Below, in pieces: positions 13,930 to 22,533 of a stretch of 32,903 nt of DNA. How positions within the stretch are numbered: position 1 is the first letter of the stretch; each line of letters starts with the position of its first letter. The DNA is from Alphaproteobacteria bacterium (GTDB taxonomy: Bacteria; Pseudomonadota; Alphaproteobacteria; Rickettsiales; UBA3002): positions 1 through 32,903 of the forward strand of contig JALHRI010000022.1 of the NCBI GenBank assembly GCA_022841525.1, read 5' to 3'. The position numbers and the translations under genes are program-made. The notes beneath the pieces are model-generated. The model did no database searches. It was not told the DNA's origin and saw nothing but the letters and a program-made list of their open reading frames with translations.

Positions 13930-15906
13930 ATGTCAAACGTTTACTTCGATAGGGTTAAAGAAACCACAACCACAACAGGCACTGGCACCATCACATTACT
14001 TGGCCCAGTAGTCGGCTTCCGCGACTTCGGAACCACAGTTATTGACTACGCAGCTACTTTCAACTACTGCATAGAAAACGGCACTGATTGGGAAGTGGGT
14101 GTAGGACACTTAGCTGATGATGGTGTTAGCTACCAAATCGTTCGTGACTCAGTTGTTGCTTCAAGCAACAGCAACGCACTGGTTAACTTTCCAGCTGGCA
14201 CAAAGACAGTGTTTCTCACACAGTCAGGCGCAGAGATACTTGATAGGACTTATTCGCAGATTACAGCTGATGGCACCGAATATAAGATTGAAGGCCTCTA
14301 TGCGTCAGACAGTGGCAGTGGCGGACAAGATATGTCATTACTTGCTGGTGATGCTGATCCAGCAACGTCAGCATCAGGCGGAAACCTGTATATCGAAGCT
14401 GGTCAAGGTGGTGCCGGACTTGGAGGTAACGTATCTATCAATGCAGGCGCTGCTACAGCACTTGGTGATTATGGCTCTGTCTCCATAGCTGGTAAGGATA
14501 TTGCGTTGACAGTGCTCAACGAATTGCAAGTCAACGCAGACCCAGGCACAAGCGGACAAGTATTAACAAGCCAAGGTACTGGCACACCGCCTGTATGGTC
14601 AACACCGAGCGCAGGCAGTACAAGCCCGCTGACAACTAAAGGTGATGTTTACACATATTCGACAGCAGATGCCAGATTAGCTGTAGGCACAGACGGTCAT
14701 GTATTAACTGCGGATAGTGCTGAAGCAACAGGCTTAAAGTGGTCTGCACCTGCTGGTGGTGGGGCATCTTACACACTAGAGCCAGTTAGGGTTGCAACAA
14801 CTGCAAACATTACTTTAACAAACACTCAAACCATCGACGGTGTTGCAGTGGTGGCAGGTAATAGAGTACTGGTGAAGAACCAATCTACAGCTTCACAGAA
14901 TGGTATCTACATTTGTGTATCGGGCGGATCTTGGACCCGTGCAACTGATTTTGATACTGGTGCATATCTGAATGACGGCATCCTTGTCCCAGTTCAACTA
15001 GGCACAGTAAGCAGCGGTTCTTTATGGCAATTAGTACAAAACGGTGGTGCAATCGGCAATAGTTTTCGATTCGCACCTGCAAACGGCGTGCAAGTTCAAG
15101 GATATGCCACCGGTGCAGTCTCAACTACAGCACTTGGATCAAATGCAATAGCAATAGGAAAGAGTGCGGCAGCCGGTGGTTCAAACTCAATACGTATATG
15201 TGGCACTGACGGCGGTTCTGGTGGTTCTTCAGGGTCTGACTCGATCGCAATCGGATCTACTATGGCAGCAGGCGGCTTGGCTGCAATTGCAATCGGGAGA
15301 AACGGCGGAACCAATGGGTCAAGAGCAATCCGAATTGGTGCTTCCGCTTCTACAAGTTCGGGTGCCAATAGCATCACCATTGGTCCAGCGGCATCGGCTG
15401 CACTTTCAAGAGTAATAAGCTTGTCATCAACTCAGGCAGACTCTGCAATAGTTGGATTTGACGGCATGATTCTATTGCAAACCGGAAACGGTATTTCTCA
15501 GAATCATGGAATAGCATTTATACCTCAATGGCAACAGACAACAACTGCAACTCCAGCAGTTATGGGTAATGCCGACTTTTCCAACAATCCTGCTAACAAT
15601 CTTGTTCTCACAAATAGCACAGTATATATATTCGATTGCGATATTGTTGCAAGAGAAAATGCAACAGGAGACACTTCTGCATGGACCTTAAAGTTTGCAA
15701 TTAAGAGAGGTGCAAACGCTGCTGCAACTGCATTAGTAGGAACTCCAGTACTGACATTAATCGGCCAAGACGCCGGAGCAGCGGCCTGGGATGTTTCCGT
15801 AACAGCAGACACTACAAATGGACGACCAAATATAACCGTGACTGGTGAAGCATCAAAAACAATTCGCTGGTCGTCCAATATAACCATGACTAGAGTAACA
15901 GGATAA
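13930..15906 (+). CDS. Large fibre-like appendage protein with YadA-type head repeats
   Basis: This 658-residue protein begins with a domain frequent at the N-terminus of phage fibres (FDRVKETTTTTGTGTITLLG, then the segment with RDSVVASSNSNALVNFPAGT, residues 73-92). The middle is Gly/Ser/Thr-rich. Around residues 398-490 lie repeats of the kind ALGSNAIAIG, DSIAIGS, LAAIAIGRN, RAIRIGASAS and NSITIGP, the hallmark of trimeric-adhesin (YadA/Hia) head beta-rolls. The C-terminal part (SNNPANNLVLTNSTVYIFD onward) looks like a compact beta-sandwich that could bind a receptor. It is probably a trimer on the virion surface. Its place between portal and capsid suggests a head or neck fibre; it may equally be a receptor-binding tail fibre. 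Confidence 0.75.
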   Translation: MSNVYFDRVKETTTTTGTGTITLLGPVVGFRDFGTTVIDYAATFNYCIENGTDWEVGVGHLADDGVSYQIVRDSVVASSNSNALVNFPAGTKTVFLTQSGAEILDRTYSQITADGTEYKIEGLYASDSGSGGQDMSLLAGDADPATSASGGNLYIEAGQGGAGLGGNVSINAGAATALGDYGSVSIAGKDIALTVLNELQVNADPGTSGQVLTSQGTGTPPVWSTPSAGSTSPLTTKGDVYTYSTADARLAVGTDGHVLTADSAEATGLKWSAPAGGGASYTLEPVRVATTANITLTNTQTIDGVAVVAGNRVLVKNQSTASQNGIYICVSGGSWTRATDFDTGAYLNDGILVPVQLGTVSSGSLWQLVQNGGAIGNSFRFAPANGVQVQGYATGAVSTTALGSNAIAIGKSAAAGGSNSIRICGTDGGSGGSSGSDSIAIGSTMAAGGLAAIAIGRNGGTNGSRAIRIGASASTSSGANSITIGPAASAALSRVISLSSTQADSAIVGFDGMILLQTGNGISQNHGIAFIPQWQQTTTATPAVMGNADFSNNPANNLVLTNSTVYIFDCDIVARENATGDTSAWTLKFAIKRGANAAATALVGTPVLTLIGQDAGAAAWDVSVTADTTNGRPNITVTGEASKTIRWSSNITMTRVTG

Positions 15907-15914
15907 GGATCAAT

Positions 15915-16175
15915 ATGGCATTACAAAAAGAATTTACAACCGCACAAGGGTTTCATGCTCCTTCTGCATACGCAAGGATCACACATTTCAGCGGGACAAA
16001 AGACGTTCTACAAGTTAATGTCGAAGTGCACAAAGACTTAGCAGCAAGAGAATTGGAATTGCAACCAATCGCACAATATACGCTCAGCCTCCCACTTACG
16101 CACGGCGCAACAATGTCAGATATGTACGCCGCAATCAAACTAGACAGTAACTTTCTAGACGCAACCGATTGCTAA
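15915..16175 (+). CDS. Small virion-module protein, function unknown
   Basis: This 86-residue protein begins MALQKEFTTAQGFHAPSAYA and resembles short beta-rich proteins found beside fibre genes in proteobacterial phages (MAL-KE--TAQG---P-AYHR type starts). It follows the fibre gene by eight bases with a ribosome site overlapping (AAGGATC). It may be a fibre-attachment or chaperone-like partner; this is inference from position. Confidence 0.65.
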   Translation: MALQKEFTTAQGFHAPSAYARITHFSGTKDVLQVNVEVHKDLAARELELQPIAQYTLSLPLTHGATMSDMYAAIKLDSNFLDATDC

Positions 16176-16195
16176 TCGCTAGAGCCTAACACTCA

Positions 16196-16732
16196 ATGCT
16201 TGGTCACAATGCAATCAGTGAAAGTCCAATTAGTGCATTAGCGGTTGCCGGTGTAGTCAGTGACATTTCATACTCAAATACAAACACTAGCATTCAAAGC
16301 TATGTAGCTACCTACGACGCCACAGTTAGCTACTCCAACGAAAACAGCACATCACAGAACTATCAAACAGTCCTACTGAGCAACATTCCACCTGACACAA
16401 CAGATGGTTGGTTGCCACCACAACCTATCTACCCACCATGGCAGATAGATGACGAAGAAGATAAGCCAGCAAAGCGCATCATCAAGCGCATTACAAAGAA
16501 GAAGAAACGCGAACTCACACCAGCTGAGTTAGAAGCAATCAAACAGGCATTGATACTTCGCTTGCCACTACCTATCGAAGTGGACTTCTCCGAACTTAGA
16601 AAGCTCATTGCAGCTGAGCAAGCACGCCTATTCATACTGCAACAAGAACGGGAAGAAGAGGAATTTGTTCTAAATCTTCTACTTGAATATCACTCAACAA
16701 AGCGAGGTGTATTTCATCGACTAAATAGCTGA
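16196..16732 (+). CDS. Structural-module protein, function unknown
   Basis: This 178-residue protein begins MLGHNAISESPISALAVAG, a start common to phage proteins of unknown role located in head-fibre modules. The first 80 residues are Ser/Thr/Asn-rich and beta-like; a Pro-rich linker (LPPQPIYPPW) leads to a highly basic block (KRIIKRITKKKKRE, residues 92-105), then a long charged helix. The basic block could contact DNA or membranes. The bases before the ATG lack a good ribosome site. Confidence 0.65.
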   Translation: MLGHNAISESPISALAVAGVVSDISYSNTNTSIQSYVATYDATVSYSNENSTSQNYQTVLLSNIPPDTTDGWLPPQPIYPPWQIDDEEDKPAKRIIKRITKKKKRELTPAELEAIKQALILRLPLPIEVDFSELRKLIAAEQARLFILQQEREEEEFVLNLLLEYHSTKRGVFHRLNS

Positions 16733-16759
16733 CTGCCATCAAAAAGGATTTGAACAGTT

Positions 16760-17119
16760 ATGCCAATTTATTCCATCAAATGCACTGAATGCGACGAGCA
16801 CGATACATTCGTTTCAAAGATAGCTGAACGCGATACAACGCCAGCTTGCCATCACTGCAATCACCCTACCGTTAGGACACTAGATGCTCCAATGGTTACA
16901 GCTATGGGTCTTTCTGACCACGCTGCTATTAAATCCTCAATCGACGGCAGCATGTTATATGGGCGTAGTGACTACTACAAACATCTACAAAAGCACGACG
17001 TTTTACCCGAGTCCGAAATGAAAGGCGAAGCTGCTCATCAAAAGAAGCAGATTGCAAAGAAAGACAAGGAACAGCGTAAAAAGACAATTAGCGACACCAT
17101 AGCCAAATTAGGAGCCTAA
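16760..17119 (+). CDS. Zinc-ribbon protein (FmdB-like N-terminus)
   Basis: This 119-residue protein begins MPIYSIKCTECDEHDTFVSK and has two CxxC knuckles, C8-C11 and C30-C33, matching the FmdB-type zinc ribbon. The middle part (GLSDHAAIKSSIDGSMLYGR) and the Lys-rich helical tail are found in phage versions near scaffold genes. It probably binds zinc and a protein or nucleic-acid partner; the function in virion assembly is not known. It precedes the scaffold gene by two bases, so both are likely cotranslated. Confidence 0.75.
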   Translation: MPIYSIKCTECDEHDTFVSKIAERDTTPACHHCNHPTVRTLDAPMVTAMGLSDHAAIKSSIDGSMLYGRSDYYKHLQKHDVLPESEMKGEAAHQKKQIAKKDKEQRKKTISDTIAKLGA

Positions 17120-17121
17120 AT

Positions 17122-18144
17122 ATGGATAACCAAAACGAATACGAAAGCGGCGAAAATATCGAAGACAACAATGAAATCGTTACTGAGGAAATTGTCGAAG
17201 AAGAAGTAGTTGAAACAAAGCCCAAGTCTCGCCGTGAAATGCTGGAAGCAGCATTCAAAGAGCCAAAAGAAGAAGCTGAGCCAGCTGCACCTGCCCCTGA
17301 AGCAAATGCCGCTGTAGCTGATCCAGCTGCACCCGCAGCACCTGTCAAGTTCACAGCACCGCAAAGCTGGACACCTGCTGCGAGGGAGAAGTTTGCTTCC
17401 CTGCCAAATGACGTGAAGCAGGAAGTGATGAAGCGTGAGACAGAAATCAACCGCAAGCTTGCTGACACAGCTACCGAGAGGAAGATTGCACAGGAGTTCA
17501 CCTCCGTTACGCAGCCATACGAAGCGCATTTCCGCAGTCTGGGTATCCACCCCGTAGCTGCCACAAAAGACCTGCTTAACACCGGCTACATCCTGCATAC
17601 GGGGTCGTCTAGTGCGAAGGCCCAGGTCATCGCCAACCTCGTGAAGAACTTCAAGATCGATATCAACGAGCTTGATGAAGTCCTGGCTGGTGTCGTGAAC
17701 CCCTCTTCCGCTCAGCCAAGCCGCGCACCACTGCCACCCGAGCTAGACGGTCGTTTGTCTGCCATCGAGCAACGCTTCCAACAAGAAGCACAGCAGCGCG
17801 AGCAAAGCCAAATGGCAGAAATCAACACCAAGATTGATGCATTTGCAAATAACCCAAAGAATGAGTTTTTCAAGGATGTGTATCAGAACATGATTGGACT
17901 ACTTAATTCCAATCAAGCACAAGACCTTGAAGATGCTTATGACCAAGCTTGCTGGAGCAATGCAAAGGTGCGCAAAGTGTTGTTAGATAGACAACAACAA
18001 AGCGCAGCTAGATTGAATGCGGCAAGTGGAACACTAAATAACAGAGGACCAAACACGAATAGTGGACTTGCCAACCTGCCAAATACAAAGAGCAGACGCG
18101 AGCTATTGGATTCAATGATCCCTAAAGACGCAGGAAGAATATGA
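17122..18144 (+). CDS. Probable capsid scaffolding protein
   Basis: This 340-residue protein has the features of a scaffold: directly upstream of the capsid gene, a very acidic N-terminus (residues 1-60), an Ala/Pro-rich linker (60-80), then extended helices with many Gln and Glu and a basic C-terminal segment (RRELLDSMIPKD) that could bind the coat protein. PQSWTPAAREKFASLPNDVK (residues 80-99) is a stretch I associate with phage scaffold-like proteins. The segment 17330-17780 is more GC-rich than the flanks, hinting at recombination. Scaffold assignment is from position and composition rather than a certain domain. Confidence 0.7.
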   Translation: MDNQNEYESGENIEDNNEIVTEEIVEEEVVETKPKSRREMLEAAFKEPKEEAEPAAPAPEANAAVADPAAPAAPVKFTAPQSWTPAAREKFASLPNDVKQEVMKRETEINRKLADTATERKIAQEFTSVTQPYEAHFRSLGIHPVAATKDLLNTGYILHTGSSSAKAQVIANLVKNFKIDINELDEVLAGVVNPSSAQPSRAPLPPELDGRLSAIEQRFQQEAQQREQSQMAEINTKIDAFANNPKNEFFKDVYQNMIGLLNSNQAQDLEDAYDQACWSNAKVRKVLLDRQQQSAARLNAASGTLNNRGPNTNSGLANLPNTKSRRELLDSMIPKDAGRI

Positions 18145-18311
18145 GCATTATATCTAGCATTGTTGTTAGCAACCTTCAAACTCCAAGGCCAGGCACAACC
18201 AATTTAGAGGTTAGGCAGGCACTTGAGGCAGCAAAGGCAGAGTCATCCAATGGAACTCAGCCAGAAGAAACTAACAGCAATGCAGATATTGCGGATTCAT
18301 CTGATAAATAA
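18141..18311 (+). CDS. 56-residue protein coupled to the scaffold gene
   Basis: The ATG overlaps the scaffold stop as ATGA (18141-18144). The protein begins MSIISSIVVSNLQTPRPGTT and ends in an acidic, disordered tail rich in Glu, Asn, Asp and Ser. The final codons and stop (Asp-Lys-stop) are written by a GATAAATA motif, just as at the gene ending at 6613. It is probably a small head-assembly factor, but no family is recognised. The tight start overlap and coherent frame support it. Confidence 0.6.
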   Translation: MSIISSIVVSNLQTPRPGTTNLEVRQALEAAKAESSNGTQPEETNSNADIADSSDK

Positions 18312-18528
18312 CTTTGAGCAGTAATGCTCATCCAAATTACTTGCTTTTGTCTATATGTGCCCAGCTAAACAGCAGCACAAAGAAATAGACAGTCGCAGTT
18401 CGAAAGCAAACGCAGGAGGCCAGACATAGCTCACCCTTTGTGTAGGTAGAACAGCATAAGAAATAACTGAATTGCATGGTGCAAAGCAGTTAAGAAAAAT
18501 TGATCTATTTATATAAGGTATAGCTATT
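18303..18528. promoter_or_regulatory. Non-coding leader of the capsid gene
   Basis: Between GATAAATA (18303-18310) and the capsid ATG lie 218 bp without a gene. The stretch holds a small hairpin, GAGCA/TGCTC (about 18316-18329), a 22-nt element at 18424-18445 that recurs near the right end of the prophage, and TATTTATA (TATAAATA on the minus strand) at 18506-18513 just before the weak AAGG ribosome site. It may be a promoter or a long 5' leader that sets capsid expression. Confidence 0.45.
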
Positions 18529-19503
18529 ATGGCATTTCCAAATTTAAGCGACATCGTCGCAACAACAATCGAAGCCCGTTCAAGAGAAGTAGCGGACAAC
18601 GTAACAAACCACAACGCACTATTGGCTCAGATGAAGTCTGTAGGCGGAGTTAAGACATTTTCCGGTGGTTCGGAAATCGTAGAAGAACTTTCGTTCGCTG
18701 TTAACGGCAACGCTGCATGGTATTCCGGTTACGACGCGCTTTCTACAGCCGCTCAAGACGTTATTTCCGCTGCAAAGTACTCGATCAAGCAGGCCGCAGT
18801 GCCAGTTTCGATCTCCGGTCTAGAAATGCTTCAGAACTCCGGTCGTGAAGCTTTCATCGACTTGCTAGACGCACGTTTAGACGTAGCTGAAAGCACACTG
18901 AAGAACCTTATCAGCTCGGGTATCTACTCGGACGGAACAGGCGCTTCTGGTAAGCAGTTAACCGGTCTACAAGCCGCTGTAACTATCGCTCCAGCAACAG
19001 GTGTGTACGGTGGTATTGACCGTGCTACATGGAACTTCTGGCGCAACAAGAAGCAGAAAGGTGCAGGTACAGACTTCGCTGGTGCCCTTACTGCTGCAAA
19101 CGTTCAGGCTGTTTTCCAAGCTATCTACTCCAAGCTAGTTCGTGGTCAAGACAAGCCAACAATCATTGTTGCTGACGAAAACTATTACAACGTATTCATG
19201 AGTTCGCTACAGCCACAACAACGTTTCACAGACAAGAAAATGGCTGCATTAGGATTTGACTCGATCATGTTCCAAAGCGCACCAGTTGTTATGGAATCCG
19301 TTGCATCCGGTATCAGCGCAAATACAGCTTACTTCCTGAACACAAAGTATCTGAAGCTTCGTCCACATGCCGACCGTAACATGGTTAGCTTGGACCCAAA
19401 GAAGCGTTACAGCGTTAACCAAGATGCTGAAACACAGATCATGGCATGGGCAGGTAACTTGACATGCTCGAACGCAGGTCTACAAGGTATCGTTCAAGAC
19501 TAA
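18529..19503 (+). CDS. Major capsid protein
   Basis: This 324-residue protein is the main shell subunit, probably of the HK97 fold. It begins MAFPNLSDIVATTIEARSRE, a start common to a podovirus capsid family, and contains the segments GNAAWYSGYDALSTAAQDVI (residues 64-83), SISGLEMLQNSGREAFIDLL and IIVADENYYNVFMSSLQPQQ with RFTDKKMAALGFDSIMF. Length, position after the scaffold and an isolated strong terminator after it all fit. Codon choice is highly uniform, as in strongly expressed genes. Confidence 0.9.
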   Translation: MAFPNLSDIVATTIEARSREVADNVTNHNALLAQMKSVGGVKTFSGGSEIVEELSFAVNGNAAWYSGYDALSTAAQDVISAAKYSIKQAAVPVSISGLEMLQNSGREAFIDLLDARLDVAESTLKNLISSGIYSDGTGASGKQLTGLQAAVTIAPATGVYGGIDRATWNFWRNKKQKGAGTDFAGALTAANVQAVFQAIYSKLVRGQDKPTIIVADENYYNVFMSSLQPQQRFTDKKMAALGFDSIMFQSAPVVMESVASGISANTAYFLNTKYLKLRPHADRNMVSLDPKKRYSVNQDAETQIMAWAGNLTCSNAGLQGIVQD

Positions 19504-19525
19504 TTGCGAAAGCAACCCCTAAACC

Positions 19526-19545
19526 CTCAGCTAAATACAGCTGAG
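19526..19545. other. Small hairpin after the capsid gene
   Basis: CTCAGCT 19526-19532 and AGCTGAG 19539-19545 form a 7-bp stem around AAATAC. It precedes the main terminator and could protect the capsid mRNA 3' end. Confidence 0.55.
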
Positions 19546-19556
19546 CGGTTGAATAC

Positions 19557-19587
19557 AAATAGCCGCTCAAGAAGCGGCTATTTTTTT
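19557..19587 (+). terminator. Rho-independent terminator after the capsid gene
   Basis: AAATAGCCGCT 19557-19567 pairs with AGCGGCTATTT 19573-19583, loop of five bases, seven T from 19581. It lies within the late operon between capsid and tail genes, so it must be partly read through, or the tail genes have their own promoter. Confidence 0.92.
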
Positions 19588-19609
19588 AACACTATTTAAG
19601 GAGCGACAT

Positions 19610-20209
19610 ATGTTTAATGCCACGCCCACCACAGATGAAATGTTTGGTTTCAACGACATGCTACCACGTGACTCAAGAGGAAGACTTCCCGGAGATGAAG
19701 GTTTGCACGTTAAGTTTTATACACGTCCAGTCAAGAATGCAATTAAGTCAGCGGAACAAAACCGCGACATTTACGACGATCTTACCTACGTAATGATTTT
19801 CGTACCCGGTGACGACAAACTCAAGATCGACATTATTGCAACAAGGCAATACTTTGATCGATTCCCAAATGAATACAAAGCCTTCCAGTCCAAAGCAGTT
19901 GTGACTGAGACAGGCACACCACTTGAAGCATGGGGCGCATTAGCACCTAGCTTGATTGCAGAGATGAAGTATCTACAGATTCATACCGTAGAAGCTCTTG
20001 CAGCAATGAGCGATAGCAATGCACAACGTTTTCAAGGTGCTCATGCACTGCGTCAAAAGGCGCAAACATGGCTCAAGGCAGCAGAAGGCACAGCTGAACT
20101 AGAACGCCAGCAAGGTGAACTAGCTAAACGTGATGCAGAGATTGCAGAGCTAAGAAAGATGGTTGAAGCAATTGGTGCAACAACTAAAGAAAAGGCAACA
20201 GCCAAATAA
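19610..20209 (+). CDS. Head-tail module protein of a conserved unknown family
   Basis: This 199-residue protein belongs to a phage family recognisable by VMIFVPGDDKLKIDIIATRQ (residues 56-75), RFPNEYKAFQ and TGTPLEAWGALAPSLIAEMK (104-123), then an HTVEALAAMSD segment that resembles a helix-hairpin-helix. The C-terminal 45 residues form a coiled coil (ELERQQGELAKRDAEIAELR). Such genes lie between capsid and adaptor genes; the role is not known. Start: ATG with AAGGAG six bases upstream. Confidence 0.75.
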   Translation: MFNATPTTDEMFGFNDMLPRDSRGRLPGDEGLHVKFYTRPVKNAIKSAEQNRDIYDDLTYVMIFVPGDDKLKIDIIATRQYFDRFPNEYKAFQSKAVVTETGTPLEAWGALAPSLIAEMKYLQIHTVEALAAMSDSNAQRFQGAHALRQKAQTWLKAAEGTAELERQQGELAKRDAEIAELRKMVEAIGATTKEKATAK

Positions 20210-20230
20210 AAATCGTAAGGGAGACAGCAG

Positions 20231-20941
20231 ATGGCAAAAACATTATTAGACATTGTTCAAGCAGTAGCAGGAGAGTTGCTACTCACAGTGCCACCTGCTG
20301 TGTTGGCAAGTCAAGACCGTACAGTTAAACAGATACTGGCGCTCACGCTTGCAGCTTGCGACGAATTGGTGGGAATGCATGACTGGCAACAACTTCAGAA
20401 GACCTATGCGTTTGATACTGAAGTTGGTGTCGATCAGTATGCTCCACCTCCAGATTATCAAAGATACATTTCAGACACTGCTTGGGATACAAGTAACAAC
20501 TGGGTACTGGGTGGACCTTCAACACCACAGAACTGGAATGCATCTAATTATGGAACTGTATATACAGGCCCATATGCCAAGTTTCGACTAAGACAGAACA
20601 AGATCACCCTGCTTCCTGTTCCACAGTCGGTTAGAACAATCGCAATCGACTACATCAGTAATTTCTATGTAGTGGACGTAAACACAGGGCTGACTAAGCG
20701 TGTTTTCGACAACGACTCCGACACCACACTATTCGATGACAGGTTGCTTATCAACTTCGTCAAACTGAAGTGGTTGCAGAACAAGGGTTTCGACACTCTG
20801 TCTGTTCTACAAGATTACAACTCAAGCCTAGAGGTAGCAAGAGGCACAGATACTCCTTCTGCTTCGTTGTTCATGTCATCGTCAAGCTTTGACGGTTTGA
20901 TCGGTGCACACAATGTCCCTGATGGCAATTACGGAGCTTAA
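20231..20941 (+). CDS. Tail adaptor / head-completion protein (P22 gp4 or T7 gp11 type)
   Basis: This 236-residue protein is probably the ring that joins portal and tail. It begins MAKTLLDIVQAVAGELLLTV, has the early helical domain (LALTLAACDELVGMHDWQQL, residues 35-54) and the beta domain with KFRLRQNKITLLPVPQSVRT (117-136) and IDYISNF that mark podovirus tail-tubular A-like proteins. It is placed directly before the tail hub gene. The assignment is by motif pattern and gene order. Confidence 0.78.
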   Translation: MAKTLLDIVQAVAGELLLTVPPAVLASQDRTVKQILALTLAACDELVGMHDWQQLQKTYAFDTEVGVDQYAPPPDYQRYISDTAWDTSNNWVLGGPSTPQNWNASNYGTVYTGPYAKFRLRQNKITLLPVPQSVRTIAIDYISNFYVVDVNTGLTKRVFDNDSDTTLFDDRLLINFVKLKWLQNKGFDTLSVLQDYNSSLEVARGTDTPSASLFMSSSSFDGLIGAHNVPDGNYGA

Positions 20942-20943
20942 TC

Positions 20944-22533
20944 ATGGCCCGTATTCCAGACAAGAAGTACGCAGCTAAGAAGAAGGCAGTTTCCTACACA
21001 ACAGTTGCACCCACAGGCGGACTCAATACACGTGATCCGTATGCGTTGATGGACCCTATCTATGCCATCAACTTAACCAACTTCATAGCATCCCCACAAG
21101 GCGTAGAAGTACGCAAGGGCAACAGAGCATGGGCAACTGGTTTACCGGGCGACGTAGACAGCCTTATGGCCTATGCAGGACAGTCCGCAACAGACAAGCT
21201 ATTTGCAGCATCCAGCAACGCGATCTATGACGTGACAGCAGGTGGTGCAGTAGGTGCAGCCGTAATAAGTGGTTTGTCATCTACACAGTTTTCAAGAACA
21301 AACTTTGCAGCGGCAGCAGGCACTTATCTAGTGGTTGCAAACGGCATTGATCCTGTTATGCATTACAACGGCATCAACTGGACAACATGGACCACAGCCG
21401 CTGTGCCAAGTTCGCCTGGACAGATTAGTGGTGTTGCACCAAACGTAATTCATCAAGTTATCACGCACCAACGCAGACTTTGGTTTGTTCAAACTACATC
21501 AACTAAGGCATGGTATACACCTGTCAACGCTGTAGGTGGTGCCTTAGCTTCATTTGACTTTGGTCCATTATTTTCACGTGGTGGATCACTCGTTGCACTA
21601 GGTAGCTGGACAGTTAACAACAGCACAGGACCATCCAACAGGTTGGTTGCTATAAGCAGCGAAGGTGACGTAGCTATCTATGATGGCACTGACCCTAGTT
21701 CTGCAACTGCATGGAGCCTTGCAGGTACTTGGAAGCTAGGTAGACCAGTGGGCAACAACTGCCTACTGAACTATGGCGGTGACTTGCTGTACATGAGCAG
21801 TGACGGTTTAGTTCCACTCTCTCAGTACCTACAAACCACATCTACCACACCTGCTATTTCAGACACCATTCGAAGTGTTCTAAGTAGCTTGACAATGAGT
21901 CAGGCAAGTTTGCCGGGTTGGGTGTTGCAGGATTATCTAAGCAACAACCTACTGATTGTGAACGTGCCACAGGCATCTAGTGCCAACAACATTCAATTCG
22001 TCTACAACACGATCACACGTGGTTGGAGCGTATTCACTGGTTGGCCTGCACTTTGTTGGGAAACACTCAACAGCGAAATCTACTTTGGAACAGATGGCGA
22101 AGTACGCCTTGCTTTCACTGGCTACAAAGACAACGCGGAAGTTGATGGCACAGGCGGTGACATTTACACAGCTAGTGCGCAGACTGCGTTCAACTACTTT
22201 GAAGATCGCGCTAGAACCAAGCGATTCCAAATGGCACGTATCAACATACTGACACGCGCAGGTGATCCAAGCATCAGCATTGGTGTTAATACAGACTTCA
22301 ACATCACTCCACCTAGTGACATAGGTAGTGCCATCACTTCAACAGGTAGCTTGTGGAACACAGCTATTTGGGGTGTAGGTATTTGGAACGGCGGTATTGC
22401 TAACTTGAACGATTGGCAATCTGTCACAGGTGTTGGCTACTGCGGAAGTATTTCAATTGCACTATCTGTGACAAGTGAGACCGTTTGGGTATCTACAGAC
22501 TGGATTCTTGAGCAAGGTGGAATGATTGGCTAA
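20944..22533 (+). CDS. Tail hub protein (tail tubular B / P22 gp10-like)
   Basis: This 529-residue protein begins MARIPDKKYAAKKKAVSYTT followed by VAPTGGLNTRDPYALMDPIY (residues 22-41), typical of podovirus tail proteins that form a beta-propeller-like stump. Repeated blocks such as LFAASSNAIYDVTAGG, RLVAISSEGDVAIYDGTDP and EIYFGTDGEVRLAF fit propeller blades. It should complete the short tail under the adaptor ring. It starts two bases after the adaptor gene and overlaps the acetyltransferase gene. Confidence 0.8.
   Translation: MARIPDKKYAAKKKAVSYTTVAPTGGLNTRDPYALMDPIYAINLTNFIASPQGVEVRKGNRAWATGLPGDVDSLMAYAGQSATDKLFAASSNAIYDVTAGGAVGAAVISGLSSTQFSRTNFAAAAGTYLVVANGIDPVMHYNGINWTTWTTAAVPSSPGQISGVAPNVIHQVITHQRRLWFVQTTSTKAWYTPVNAVGGALASFDFGPLFSRGGSLVALGSWTVNNSTGPSNRLVAISSEGDVAIYDGTDPSSATAWSLAGTWKLGRPVGNNCLLNYGGDLLYMSSDGLVPLSQYLQTTSTTPAISDTIRSVLSSLTMSQASLPGWVLQDYLSNNLLIVNVPQASSANNIQFVYNTITRGWSVFTGWPALCWETLNSEIYFGTDGEVRLAFTGYKDNAEVDGTGGDIYTASAQTAFNYFEDRARTKRFQMARINILTRAGDPSISIGVNTDFNITPPSDIGSAITSTGSLWNTAIWGVGIWNGGIANLNDWQSVTGVGYCGSISIALSVTSETVWVSTDWILEQGGMIG

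Noticed and set aside
18385-18415. tRNA-like T-loop (GTTCGAAA)
   Set aside because: The flanking bases do not form a 5-bp T-stem and no acceptor or anticodon arm can be drawn; no tRNA gene was found in the window.
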